DNA of 64,000 nt, from the NCBI RefSeq assembly GCF_052180245.1, contig NZ_CP197474.1, positions 2,046,001 through 2,110,000 on the forward strand, given 5' to 3'. Shown one piece after another: positions 16,564 to 25,343 of this stretch. This DNA comes from Parapusillimonas sp013416435 (lineage in GTDB: Bacteria > Pseudomonadota > Gammaproteobacteria > Burkholderiales > Burkholderiaceae_B). The translations under genes were made by a program, and so were the position numbers. Under the pieces are notes generated by a model. The model did not search any database. It worked only from the letters and a program-made list of their open reading frames with translations, and was not told where the DNA came from. Each line of letters opens with the position of its first letter. Position 1 is the stretch's first letter.

Positions 16564-17510
16564 GCGTGCCGGACATTCTGCTTGTGCCGCTGCAGTTCGA
16601 TTTCATGCGCCAGGCATTGCTGATTTCGGCGCTCGTGGCGATACCGACTGCTTTGCTGTCGTGCCTGCTGGTGCTGAAAGGGTGGGCATTGATGGGCGAT
16701 GCGGTATCGCACGCGGTGCTGCCCGGCGTGGTGCTCGCCTATATGGCGGGGGTGCCGCTGGGACTCGGCGCCGTCATCGCCGGCATGGTCTGCGCAGTCG
16801 GCACGGGCTATATCCAGGCCAATAGCCGACTCAAGCAGGATACCGTGATGGGCGTGGTGTTCTCGGGCATGTTCGGCCTGGGCGTGGTGCTTTATACGGC
16901 CATACGCAGCGATGTGCATCTGGACCACATCCTGTTCGGCGATATGCTGGGCGTGGGCTGGCCGGACGTGGCTGAAAGCGGCGCCATCGCTCTGCTGGTT
17001 GGCGGCATCGTGGCCGTCAAGTGGCGCGATCTGCTTTTGCATGCCTTCGATCCCGTGCAGGCGCGCACGGTCGGACTGAAAGTGAATCTGCTGCACTACG
17101 GTTTGCTGGCCATGCTTTCGTTGACCATCGTGGGTGCACTCAAGGCAGTAGGCATCATCCTGGTCATCGCGCTGCTGATTGCGCCGGGCGCCATCGCTTT
17201 TTTGCTCACGCGCAGCTTTGGCGCCATGCTGCTGGTTTCCATGGCGATTTCCCTGGTTTCCTGCCTGACCGGCATATACCTGAGCTTTTTCCTCGACAGC
17301 GCTCCGGCGCCAACGATCGTGGTGACGATTTCGGCGTTGTTCGTGGCAGTGCTGCTGCGTTCGTTGTGGCGTGGACGAAAACCAAGGGGTCAGACCCGAA
17401 CGGGTCTGACCCCACGCCGGGAAGAAAAAGGGGTCAGACCCAATGGGTCTGACCCCGCAGCGCTTAAAGAAACAGGGGTCGGACCCCGTACGGGGTCCGA
17501 CCCCTTTTAG
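16560..17510 (+). CDS. Mn/Fe ABC transporter, permease (second), with repeat-derived tail
   Basis: This 316-residue ABC-3 permease is a paralogue of the first (LKGWALMGDAVSHAVLPG; IALLIAPGAIAFLLTRSF). The membrane domain ends near RSLWRGRK at about residue 274. The last 42 or so residues are not family sequence: they are read straight through three copies of the dispersed palindrome and spell GQTRTGLTP, GVRPNGSDP and GVGPRTGSDPF. The stop lies six bases after the last copy. The original stop must have been lost or displaced when the repeats arrived, giving a charged cytoplasmic tail of unknown effect. Confidence 0.9.
   Translation: MSVPDILLVPLQFDFMRQALLISALVAIPTALLSCLLVLKGWALMGDAVSHAVLPGVVLAYMAGVPLGLGAVIAGMVCAVGTGYIQANSRLKQDTVMGVVFSGMFGLGVVLYTAIRSDVHLDHILFGDMLGVGWPDVAESGAIALLVGGIVAVKWRDLLLHAFDPVQARTVGLKVNLLHYGLLAMLSLTIVGALKAVGIILVIALLIAPGAIAFLLTRSFGAMLLVSMAISLVSCLTGIYLSFFLDSAPAPTIVVTISALFVAVLLRSLWRGRKPRGQTRTGLTPRREEKGVRPNGSDPAALKETGVGPRTGSDPF
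17386..17504. repeat. Palindromic repeat cluster A (three copies)
   Basis: Copies lie at 17386-17413, 17430-17456 and 17475-17504. The full element has arms GGGGTCAGACCCC and GGGGTCTGACCCC around a four-base centre. The first two copies are shortened symmetrically inside the arms. The third has GGGGTCGGACCCC and GGGGTCCGACCCC, a paired change that keeps the palindrome. All three are inside the coding end of the second metal permease, and the cluster separates it from the convergent autotransporter gene. Confidence 0.95.
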
Positions 17511-17511
17511 C

Positions 17512-20500
17512 CTACCACCGGTACTGCAGTCCGACCGAGAACGAGTTGGCGGTGGTGTTGTTGTCCACGGCCAGTTCGTAGCGTGCAAAAAAGCGCAGCT
17601 TCTCGTCGTTCTGCACCGACAGGCCGGCCGAGACCACCCCGATGTTGCGGCCCAGGCCGGTCGAGGTCACGGCAAAGCCGGGCGTGCTTGCCGGCGCGCC
17701 GATCAGCGCGGCCCGGGTATCCGAGGTGGTGTCGCCTGCGTTGTAGTAGTAGCGGGCCGAAAGCTCGGGCGTGAGCGTGCGGCTGCCGTACTCGTGCGTG
17801 GACGAGACGCGCACGCCCACGGAAGGCATCACCAGGTTCAGCTTCTCGGACTTGACATGCAGGCCGGCCGCCTCCGCGCCGCTCTCGGTGAACCCGTCGC
17901 GCTTCAGGTGATACCAATCGAAGCCCAGGCTCGGTTCGACCGTCACGCCGGAGTACTGCAGGTGCAGGCCGGACTTGAGCGACAGGCCGAAGTTGTCGCC
18001 CCGGGCCTTGCCGCGCGCACTGCGCGACATGTCGCCAAACTCCAGCGCGCGCTTGGTCTTGTAGTCGGCATAGCTATAGGCCACGGTGCCGTCCAGGAAG
18101 AGCCTGTCCTTGCGGGCCGAGCCATAGAGCGAGATCTGGTAGACGTCGGCATCGGTGTCGCCGCCCTGGTCGCCGTCGACCGAGAAGTTGCCATAGCCGA
18201 AGCTGGCGCCGACCAAGTGCTGGCCAAAGGATTTGTCCACGCCGGTCAGCACACCGAAGTTAGTCATGCTGAAGGCGCCCGAACCGCGAACCTTGCTGGG
18301 GCCGCCCATGGCGCGAGCCCAGACCGAGACTTCGTCCACAGAAGCGGTGGTGCCCGAACCGCCGGCGGCATTGGCGTGCGACACGGTGGAGGCTACGCTT
18401 TGCACAGCGCCGCCCAGGCCGTTGGAGCCCGAACGGGCCGCAATCGGCGTGGCGACCCCTTGCGAGGCATCGCGCCCGCCGCGCCGGGCGGCAAGCCGGT
18501 CTTCCAGTGCCCGGGTGAACTGCCCCTGCTGGATAGCGCTGGCCGTGAGCGCGTTGCCGATGGACTGGCCCGACAGGACTTCCAGCGCGCGGCGCGCAGC
18601 CGGCGCCGTGCCGACTTCGTCCAGGGCGTCGAAGACCTTGTTCAGGTCGCCTTGGTCCTCTTGCCGGAAGGCGGCGTTCAGGTGGGCGGCCATGGCGTTC
18701 TGGTTGGCGTTCTCGGCCGGCCAGGCGAAGTCGCGCGAGAACGCGATGTCGACCTGCTGGCTGCCTTGTACCAGGTCGGCCCTGAGGAAAGGGCTGACTT
18801 CAAGCGTCTCGTAGTCCAGGCCGGTGAGCGTGCCGGTATAGCCGAACAGCGGGTAGCGCTGGTCGGAGACTTTTTGCTCGGTCTCGACGCTGACCACGAC
18901 GTCGCCGTCCATCACGACGTTGCCGGTGACGTGCAGGTAGTCGGCGCGGTGCGTGGCGGCCTCGAACTCGTAGCTGCCCCCCTCGTGGATGACCAGGTCG
19001 CCCACGATGTTCAGCGTGCCGATGGAGTTGCCCGGCTGGGCCTGGCCCTTGATTTCGGTCTTGCCGACGATGGTGCCCGAGCCTTGCAGGAAGGCGTTCT
19101 GTTCCACGACGATTTTTTCGGATTGGTAGGGCGTGCTGGTGTTGATGGCCAACGTGCCCAGGTCGACCTGGGTGAGCTTGCGCGAACCTTCGTCTTTGGA
19201 GCGGATGTCCAGTTCGCCCTGGCCCATCTTGCGGATGTCCCCGGTACCGGACAGCGTGTTGTCGGCAAGGGTGAGGACCACATTGGAGTCGACGTCGAAG
19301 GTGCCGCCAAAGGTGGAGCCCCCGATTTGGCCGATGGATTGCGAGGCGTTGACCTTTACGTCACGGTCCATGGTCATGCTGCGCGAAGCCTGCAGCGCGC
19401 CGCCTTGCAGCGTGAGCGCGCCCGAACGCGCACCCAGGTTGGCGTTGGAGGTGATCTGCACGGTGCCGTTGTCGATGCGGGTGCCGCCGACGTAGCTGTT
19501 GTTGCCGGCCAGTGTCAGCTTGGCCTCGCCCTGCTTGATAAGCGAGCCGGAGCCCGAGATGTTGCCATTGAAGCTGCGGTTGCGCCATTCGATGTTGGCG
19601 ACATAAGGCTCGATGAAATTGACGTTCGAGCCGAACTCCACTAGGTCGGTGTTGCGGGCGTAGCGGGCGATCATCTCATGGCCCTTGGCTGTGGGGTGGA
19701 ACTCGTCCCAGAACAGGAACTGGTTGGAGTTCGAGCCCGAGCAGCCATTGACATACTTGCCGGTTTCAGCCGCCACGCAGTTTTTCTTGGTTTCGGTGAA
19801 GCCGAAAGCGGTCGGCGATTTGATCGCTTCCGCCAGCAGTGCATCGAAGTCCACGACCACCAGACGGGTCTTTGCATTCTTGGCGGCGAATTCGTCGCCA
19901 AGTTCGAACAGGCTTTTCTTCAGTTCGCGGTTGGTTTCCTTGATGACCTTGCCGTATTGATCCTGCAGGCTTTGAGCCATCACGTTGACCTTGGGCGTCT
20001 GGGCGATATTGGGTACCGTGGCCACGTAATAGGTCACGCCATCCCGCGCGATGTCGCTGCGCGTGGCCAGGGCGTTGTTGATCTTGCGCAGTTCCGTGGG
20101 GACTTTGTTGAGTATGTCCCTCTTTGCCGTATTGGGGTCGCCGGGAACGTGAGTCTGTCCGAACGGAAAGCTGTACGACCACCTGTCTTCCAGCTCCTGC
20201 CTGAAGTTGTTCCCGCCGATGGCGAACGTCACCAGCGGCTTCGAGCCTGTTTCATTGGCGGTGATGCGCCCCGCGAAACCCATAGGGTAGCGGATGTTTT
20301 CCCATATGCCGGAGGGCTTGACATTGCAGCTGAGCGCCCAACCGGCACACGACACCTGGCCGTTGATTATGGTACCGAAAAAGTCCGTCTGTTCCTGAAC
20401 GTTGTTGATGAAGGGCCTCATTGTTAATGAGACCAGATCACCGATCACTGCGCCGCCGTAGGCGAGGTTGTGGGTCTGGTTATATCCGAGGGCCGTGGAA

Positions 20501-20742
20501 TTCAGCTTGTGAAGGTTTTCCACCCAGACGGGGCCGCTGGAGAAACGCCCGTTGTAGTAAAGCGGCCCTTTGGGTGCCTGTTTGACGATGGTTACTCCGC
20601 TTGAAACGTAGGTGCGACTCGTGTCGGAAAGGCTGTCACCGAATGACCATATCGAGGTGTAGTTGGGAGCTGCCGCTTGCGCCAGGGCGGTGCCTGAAAA
20701 AATAAATACGGTAGAAGACAGCAGAAGATATTTCTTGATCAT
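17512..20742 (-). CDS. Autotransporter with GDSL esterase passenger
   Basis: This 1076-residue type Va secreted protein starts with a signal peptide (to about ALAQA, residue 22). The passenger has GDSL block I (FGDSLSD, Ser37), an Asn/Gly block (FAIGGNNF) and the catalytic Asp-His pair in WDEFHPTAKGHE. A beta-helical stretch with a passenger-associated repeat follows (KLTLAGNNSYVGGTRIDNGT, then LTLQGGAL). A 12-strand beta-barrel fills the last 280 residues and ends FSVGLQYRW, the terminal aromatic signal. Relatives such as EstA and BapC-like proteins are surface esterases or adhesion factors. The substrate is unknown. Convergent with the metal permease, stop to stop. Confidence 0.93.
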   Translation of the reverse strand: MIKKYLLLSSTVFIFSGTALAQAAAPNYTSIWSFGDSLSDTSRTYVSSGVTIVKQAPKGPLYYNGRFSSGPVWVENLHKLNSTALGYNQTHNLAYGGAVIGDLVSLTMRPFINNVQEQTDFFGTIINGQVSCAGWALSCNVKPSGIWENIRYPMGFAGRITANETGSKPLVTFAIGGNNFRQELEDRWSYSFPFGQTHVPGDPNTAKRDILNKVPTELRKINNALATRSDIARDGVTYYVATVPNIAQTPKVNVMAQSLQDQYGKVIKETNRELKKSLFELGDEFAAKNAKTRLVVVDFDALLAEAIKSPTAFGFTETKKNCVAAETGKYVNGCSGSNSNQFLFWDEFHPTAKGHEMIARYARNTDLVEFGSNVNFIEPYVANIEWRNRSFNGNISGSGSLIKQGEAKLTLAGNNSYVGGTRIDNGTVQITSNANLGARSGALTLQGGALQASRSMTMDRDVKVNASQSIGQIGGSTFGGTFDVDSNVVLTLADNTLSGTGDIRKMGQGELDIRSKDEGSRKLTQVDLGTLAINTSTPYQSEKIVVEQNAFLQGSGTIVGKTEIKGQAQPGNSIGTLNIVGDLVIHEGGSYEFEAATHRADYLHVTGNVVMDGDVVVSVETEQKVSDQRYPLFGYTGTLTGLDYETLEVSPFLRADLVQGSQQVDIAFSRDFAWPAENANQNAMAAHLNAAFRQEDQGDLNKVFDALDEVGTAPAARRALEVLSGQSIGNALTASAIQQGQFTRALEDRLAARRGGRDASQGVATPIAARSGSNGLGGAVQSVASTVSHANAAGGSGTTASVDEVSVWARAMGGPSKVRGSGAFSMTNFGVLTGVDKSFGQHLVGASFGYGNFSVDGDQGGDTDADVYQISLYGSARKDRLFLDGTVAYSYADYKTKRALEFGDMSRSARGKARGDNFGLSLKSGLHLQYSGVTVEPSLGFDWYHLKRDGFTESGAEAAGLHVKSEKLNLVMPSVGVRVSSTHEYGSRTLTPELSARYYYNAGDTTSDTRAALIGAPASTPGFAVTSTGLGRNIGVVSAGLSVQNDEKLRFFARYELAVDNNTTANSFSVGLQYRW

Positions 20743-20924
20743 GCCCGGGTATCCATTGGACGCTGAAGTTTTCAGAATGTTACCAGCCTGGATCGGGCAG
20801 ACCTATTTTTATTTGGAATTTAATGCGATCATGGTGCGAGCTTTGAGAAAAAATGTTGTTTTTTTGAAGGCGTACAAGCAAGCAGGGCAGTCGTTCCCGA
20901 ACAGATTCGAACAAGGATTTCCGC

Positions 20925-21872
20925 ATGGTTTCCCGTCGCGACTATCTAAGGCTATGCGCCGCCACGGGTGCCGGCGCCATGCTGGCACCGGCGCTGTCAT
21001 GGGCCGCTGAAAAACCAGGGGCGCTGATAACCCGCGCCATTCCTTCTTCCGGCGAGCGCCTTCCTGTGGTCGGCCTGGGCAGCTCCGCAACATTTTCCAG
21101 CGCCGCGGGCGGCGAAGGCACCGATGCACTGAGGCAGGTCTTCCAGGCGTTCGTCGAACACGGCGGATCCGTATTCGATACGGCGCCCGGCTATGGTGCG
21201 TCGGAAGCGGTGGCCGGAAAAATCGTCAACGAGCTCGGTATTCGCGACAAGATATTCTGGGCCACCAAGCTCAACGTCGCCGGTTTCGGAGGCGGCAAGG
21301 CCGACGTCCAGCAAGCCAAGGCCCAGATCGCGGCGTCCTTTCAGGCAATCGGAAAGCCGGCCATCGACCTCATGCAAATTCATAATCTGGGCGACCTGCC
21401 CACCCAGTTGCCGCTTTTGATGTCTCTGCGCGAAGAAAAGCGCATACGCTATCTGGGCGTGACCACCACCTTTCCACGTCAGTACGAGCAGCTCGAGCAA
21501 GTGATGCGCGACGAGCCTCTGGACTTCATCGGCGTGGATTACGCGATCGACAATCGGGTCATGGAAGAACGCGTCTTGCCGCTGGCTGCAGATCGCGGCA
21601 TCGCCGTGCTGGCCTATGCGCCGTTTGGCCGCACTAGGCTGTGGAGCCTGGTGAAAGGGCACGAGGTACCCGATTGGGCGGCGGAAATGGGCATACGCTC
21701 CTGGGGGCAGTTTTTCCTGAAATTCGTGGTGTCCCATCCCTCGGTTACGTGCGCGACGCCGGCCACCAGCCGGGCAAAGAACGTCGTGGACAACATGGGG
21801 GCCGCATTCGGCGCCTTGCCGGACGCCGCCATGCGCGAGCGCATGGCACAGCACATACAATCGCTGGCGTGA
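20925..21872 (+). CDS. Tat-exported aldo/keto reductase-like protein
   Basis: This 315-residue aldo/keto reductase fold protein carries an N-terminal twin-arginine signal, MVSRRDYLRLCAATGAGAML, with a likely cut near SWAA (residue 28). AKR residues include FDTAPGYGAS (Asp and Tyr), ATKLNVAG (Lys) and LMQIHNLGD (His). AGGA lies seven bases before the ATG. Export by Tat implies folding with a cofactor in the cytoplasm before transport to the periplasm, which is uncommon for this superfamily. The substrate is unknown. Confidence 0.87.
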   Translation: MVSRRDYLRLCAATGAGAMLAPALSWAAEKPGALITRAIPSSGERLPVVGLGSSATFSSAAGGEGTDALRQVFQAFVEHGGSVFDTAPGYGASEAVAGKIVNELGIRDKIFWATKLNVAGFGGGKADVQQAKAQIAASFQAIGKPAIDLMQIHNLGDLPTQLPLLMSLREEKRIRYLGVTTTFPRQYEQLEQVMRDEPLDFIGVDYAIDNRVMEERVLPLAADRGIAVLAYAPFGRTRLWSLVKGHEVPDWAAEMGIRSWGQFFLKFVVSHPSVTCATPATSRAKNVVDNMGAAFGALPDAAMRERMAQHIQSLA

Positions 21873-21891
21873 GGCTTTCCTTGCCAAAGCC
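21873..21891. terminator. Short stem-loop between convergent genes
   Basis: GGCTTT (21873-21878) and AAAGCC (21886-21891) can pair around a seven-base loop directly after the stop of the Tat-exported reductase and before the stop of the convergent esterase. The stem is short and has no T run. It is a possible weak bidirectional terminator. Confidence 0.3.
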
Positions 21892-21906
21892 GGGCTTGAG
21901 CCGTGT

Positions 21907-22830
21907 TCAGGGTTCTATGGCGATCTGCAAGGCGCGCTCCAGCGAGACGCGGATCATCTCGCCATGCCCATGCTGCGGAAAGGTTTCATAGCTGACTTGG
22001 CCTTCGCCTTGCCTCAGGCCTTTGGCGATTTCCTCGATGGCGCCGCGGGTATCGGTCGAAGGACCCGGCGCCGGCCTGGCGGGGTCGCGGGGCTTGGTGC
22101 CTATCAGGATGGCGACCCGCTTGCCCGCGGCGCGTCCTTTTTCAAATGCGCGCCATTCGCGTATCACCGCTCCGTCATGCCACCAGACCGAAGGGTCGCC
22201 CATGATGTAACGTGCGAACGCATCGGGCTGTGTAAACAGTGTATGCAAGACAAAGAGGCCGCCATAGGAATGGCCCCACAGGTATTCTTTCTTCGGGTCT
22301 ATGCTTCCGCGCGCACGCGCCAATGGCTTGACCTGATTATTGATGAACTCCAGAAAGACGTCCGCGCCGCCTCCGATGCGTCCGCGCACCACGGGCTGCA
22401 TCAGCAGCTTGCCGTTTTCATAGACGGGCGGCGTATAGTCGTAGGCGCGCGAGACGACATCGTTGCGGACCGGAACGTCGTAGCCGATAGCCACGAGCAC
22501 CGGCGGATTATCGTGGGAAATCGACGCAAGATCCTGCTCTGTCAGGGTGTCCATTGCCGCATTGCCATCCAGCATGTAAAGAGCGGAATAGCCGCCCTCT
22601 GGTGCCGGCGCCCGCGGAATCGATAATTCGATCCGGTAATGCCGTGCTCCGTCCGCCGAGTCGATGGTGTGTTTTTCGAACCGGTACACATCCGAAGGCA
22701 TGTCCGCGACGGTTTTGCCGATCGGGCGGCCGGCCCAGTTCTGCGCGGGCGCGGCGGTCTGCGCCTGGGCGGCGATCTGTGCGCCGCATAGGCAAAACAG
22801 GAATAGCTTCATGAACAGCGTCAATCGCGG
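21907..22830 (-). CDS. Periplasmic alpha/beta-hydrolase, putative esterase (IroE/BesA-like)
   Basis: This roughly 307-residue secreted hydrolase of the putative esterase family includes siderophore esterases. A signal peptide ends near AAQAQ. The nucleophile Ser is in LWGHSYGGLF, an acidic residue follows in GDPSVWWHD, and the catalytic His is probably in FPQHGHGEM. Start choice is open: GTG 22830 has a purine-rich AGAAAGAAG upstream, while ATG 22812 begins MKLFLFCLCG. A Fur-box-like site lies about 60 bases upstream. Iron-regulated hydrolysis of a ferric siderophore is therefore plausible but not shown. Confidence 0.8.
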   Translation of the reverse strand, partial: PRLTLFMKLFLFCLCGAQIAAQAQTAAPAQNWAGRPIGKTVADMPSDVYRFEKHTIDSADGARHYRIELSIPRAPAPEGGYSALYMLDGNAAMDTLTEQDLASISHDNPPVLVAIGYDVPVRNDVVSRAYDYTPPVYENGKLLMQPVVRGRIGGGADVFLEFINNQVKPLARARGSIDPKKEYLWGHSYGGLFVLHTLFTQPDAFARYIMGDPSVWWHDGAVIREWRAFEKGRAAGKRVAILIGTKPRDPARPAPGPSTDTRGAIEEIAKGLRQGEGQVSYETFPQHGHGEMIRVSLERALQIAIEP

Positions 22831-22886
22831 CACGGTGATCTTCTTTCTGAAATAGCGGATAAAAATGGCTCGGCGCTCAATATAAC

Positions 22887-22905
22887 GAGAATGATTCTTG
22901 CTTGC
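22887..22905. promoter_or_regulatory. Fur-box-like site upstream of the esterase
   Basis: GAGAATGATTCTTGCTTGC matches the 19-base Fur consensus at about 12 positions, including the central AATGAT. It lies between the esterase start (about 22830) and the divergent otsB start (22994). Its position suits control of the esterase. The match is moderate. Confidence 0.35.
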
Positions 22906-22993
22906 AACGATAAAACCTTCTACGAGGCCGCTGTTATCATCCAGGCTGGACCTAGCAATGGTTCGCCTGTTTTTCTGTCCGGTACCGCAAGAT

Positions 22994-23755
22994 ATGACTG
23001 TTCCATCAAGTATTGGAAACTTCCTGCCCGACACGGCTGCCTGGGCGTTCTTCTTCGACTTGGACGGCACCTTGGCCCCTTTGGCCGAACGTCCGGATCA
23101 GGTCCGTGTACCCGATACCGTGCTCGCCAGCCTGACGCATTTGCAGCGGGCGGCAGGGGGCGCGCTGGCGGTCATCTCTGGACGCCCGCTTGAAACCCTG
23201 GATCAGTTGCTGCAGCCGCTGGTCCTGCCCCTGGGCGCCGAGCATGGGGCAATCATCCGGAATGCGGAAGGCCGCATCCAAGCGCCCGCGAACCCCGCCG
23301 ATGCCGTTCGAGACTTGGCTGCCTGGCTGGCCAGCCGGCTCGATGGTCAACCCGGCGTACTGCTGGAGCGAAAGTCCTTCGGCGTGGCGGTTCACTACCG
23401 CCTGGCGCCGCAGGCGAAGGGTGCCGTGCAAGCGCTGATGGCGTCGGCGCTTGCACGTTTTCCCCAGTTCGAACTGCTGCCCGGCAAGATGGTGATCGAA
23501 GCCAAGCTGCCGTCCGTCGACAAGGGGAGAGCCTTGCTGCGGCTGATGCAGGAATCCCCGTTTGCCGGCCGAAAACCCTTGATGGTCGGTGACGACACCA
23601 CCGATGAAGCGGCCTTTCGCCAAGCCAATGAAATGAACGGCAGCAGTGTCAAGATAGGCCCGGGCCCCAGCTGCGCAGCGTTGCGCCTGGACGAGCAAGG
23701 TGACTTGGAGGGATGGCTCGGACGTTTCAGGGATCAGACCCCGTACGGGGTCTGA
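22994..23755 (+). CDS. otsB: Trehalose-6-phosphate phosphatase
   Basis: This 253-residue HAD-family phosphatase removes the phosphate from trehalose 6-phosphate, the second step of trehalose synthesis. HAD motifs are FFFDLDGTLAP (nucleophile Asp), VISGRP, and GDDTTDE; substrate-cap residues lie near LGAEHGA. ATG 22994 (MTVPSSIGNF) gives the family length; the frame extends to 22898 without a better start. The last residues QTPYGV and the TGA stop come from the dispersed palindrome. otsA lies downstream on the opposite strand, so the pair is convergent rather than an operon. Confidence 0.93.
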   Translation: MTVPSSIGNFLPDTAAWAFFFDLDGTLAPLAERPDQVRVPDTVLASLTHLQRAAGGALAVISGRPLETLDQLLQPLVLPLGAEHGAIIRNAEGRIQAPANPADAVRDLAAWLASRLDGQPGVLLERKSFGVAVHYRLAPQAKGAVQALMASALARFPQFELLPGKMVIEAKLPSVDKGRALLRLMQESPFAGRKPLMVGDDTTDEAAFRQANEMNGSSVKIGPGPSCAALRLDEQGDLEGWLGRFRDQTPYGV

Positions 23756-23834
23756 CCCCAAGCCTACACGCCCCCGTGCGTGGTCTGACCCCAGTTCTCC
23801 AAGGGGGTCAGACCACGCACGGGGGTCTGACCCC
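23730..23834. repeat. Palindromic repeat cluster B (two two-armed copies plus a single arm)
   Basis: A nearly complete copy at 23730-23759 supplies the end of otsB. A single arm lies at 23781-23792, and a variant copy at 23804-23834 has ACCACGCAC in place of the usual end and centre. The 25-base sequence at 23749-23773 recurs exactly at 23824-23848 and includes the last bases of otsA. The repeat has therefore been duplicated together with the adjoining gene end. Confidence 0.92.
23771..23825. repeat. 22-bp perfect inverted repeat between otsB and otsA
   Basis: Bases 23771-23792 and 23804-23825 are exact reverse complements separated by 11 bases. The stem contains one arm of the dispersed palindrome plus CACGCACGGGGG-type sequence not seen elsewhere in the window. 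It would form a very stable hairpin in transcripts from either gene and could end transcription from both sides. Confidence 0.85.
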
Positions 23835-23838
23835 AAGC

Positions 23839-25209
23839 CTACACGCCCTTCAGGTCGTCCATGAAACGCTCGCGCCAGGCCGCCAGGCTGTTCTTGCGCA
23901 GGACGTCCATCATGATTTCGTGGCGATGCTTGCGTTCGCTTGATTCCATATCCAGCGCGGTGTGCAGCGTCCTGGCCATGCCGGCGGTGTCGTAAGGGTT
24001 GATCAACAGTGCTCCCTCGGCGAGTTCGTGCGCCGCGCCGGCAAACTCCGACAGGACGAGCACGCCGGGATCGTCTTCGGGCTGGGCCGCGACATATTCT
24101 TTTGCCACGAGATTCATCCCGTCACGCAAAGAGGTCACCAGGCCCACCTGGGACGCGCGAAAGAAGGACATCAGCGTGGGCCGGTCGAACGAGCGGTTCA
24201 TGTAGCGTATGGGCGTCCATGACAACTCGGTCCAGCGACCGTTGATGCGTCCCGCGGTTTGTTCCAGTGTCCGGCGCAGGTTGCGGTACCCATGTACGTC
24301 GGCGCGCGATGGCGGTGCGATCTGTACGAAGGACACATGTCCCCTGAACTTCGGCCGCGTGTCGAGCAGGCATTCGAATCCGCGGAAACGCTCGACCAGG
24401 CCTTTGCTGTAGTCCAGCCGGTCTACGCTGATGATCAGCCGACGATGTTGAAGGCCGGATTTGAGCTTGATCAGTTCGCGGCTGTTCCGATGTTCGCGGG
24501 ACAGGCTTTGGATGTCTTCGGGGCAGACTCCAATGGGGTACACACCCATGCGCGTCGCCTTGCCGTTCAGAACGACGGTGTCGTGGCTGGTGGAGGCCCC
24601 CAGGTGCCGCTCGTAATAATCGCGCATGGCCAGCAGGTCGTCGTTGGTTTGCAGGCCTATGAGGTCGAAGGCCGCCATGGCACGCGCCAGATCGGCATGA
24701 TGGGGAATCGTCCGGAAGACTTGGTCGCTAGGAAACGGGATATGCAGGAACAGGCCGAATTTCTGCTGCATGCCCAACTCGCGGCAATACTGAGCCAGGG
24801 GCAGGAAATGATAATCGTGAACCCAGATCAGGTCGTCGGGTTGTGCCACGCGCCGCAGTTGCTCGGCAAAAATTCGATTGACGCGCTTGTAGCCTTCGTA
24901 ATCTTCGTCCCGATAGTGCAGCAAGTCGGTGCGGAAATGGAAAACAGGCCACAGGACGCTGTTGGCGAAGCCCCGGTAAAAGGTGTCGTAGTCATACTGG
25001 GACAGCGGCCAAGTGATCAACGAGAGTCCGCCACTGCCTTGTTCGGCGCGCGGGGTGCCGGACTCGCGGGCGATTTCGCCGCTCCAGCCCATCCATATGC
25101 CGCCGACTTCCTTCAGCGCGTCGAGCACGCCGACTGCAAGCCCTCCTGTGGCAACTTGCCCTTCCGCCAACGGCGCAACCCGATTAGAGACGACCAGAAT
25201 CCGTGCCAT
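23839..25209 (-). CDS. otsA: Trehalose-6-phosphate synthase
   Basis: This 456-residue GT20 glycosyltransferase joins glucose from UDP-glucose to glucose 6-phosphate. Landmarks are MARILVVSNRVAP, WVHDYHFLPLAQYCRE, LHIPFPSDQVFRTIP, SVDRLDYSKG, and the sugar-nucleotide site SLRDGMNLVAKEYVAAQ. The ATG at 25209 is preceded by GGGGAAG; the frame extends upstream but without sense. The gene ends KGV just outside the repeat cluster. Together with otsB it makes trehalose, an osmotic and desiccation protectant. Confidence 0.96.
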   Translation of the reverse strand: MARILVVSNRVAPLAEGQVATGGLAVGVLDALKEVGGIWMGWSGEIARESGTPRAEQGSGGLSLITWPLSQYDYDTFYRGFANSVLWPVFHFRTDLLHYRDEDYEGYKRVNRIFAEQLRRVAQPDDLIWVHDYHFLPLAQYCRELGMQQKFGLFLHIPFPSDQVFRTIPHHADLARAMAAFDLIGLQTNDDLLAMRDYYERHLGASTSHDTVVLNGKATRMGVYPIGVCPEDIQSLSREHRNSRELIKLKSGLQHRRLIISVDRLDYSKGLVERFRGFECLLDTRPKFRGHVSFVQIAPPSRADVHGYRNLRRTLEQTAGRINGRWTELSWTPIRYMNRSFDRPTLMSFFRASQVGLVTSLRDGMNLVAKEYVAAQPEDDPGVLVLSEFAGAAHELAEGALLINPYDTAGMARTLHTALDMESSERKHRHEIMMDVLRKNSLAAWRERFMDDLKGV

Positions 25210-25343
25210 GCGACTTCCCCGTTCCCAATGCATGCAATATAGCCAACCTGGCGCGGTCATGCAAAATTGCGCCTGATAGAGCCTTTGCAAACGGATTTCG
25301 ACGGCGGCAACGGCTTGCTGCCGCGGACCGTCGATTCCGGCCT

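Noticed and set aside
17443..19644. 733-codon plus-strand frame opposite the autotransporter
   Set aside because: The autotransporter on the minus strand has a signal peptide, GDSL motifs and a barrel ending; the plus frame has only biased repeats of Val, Asp and Gly.
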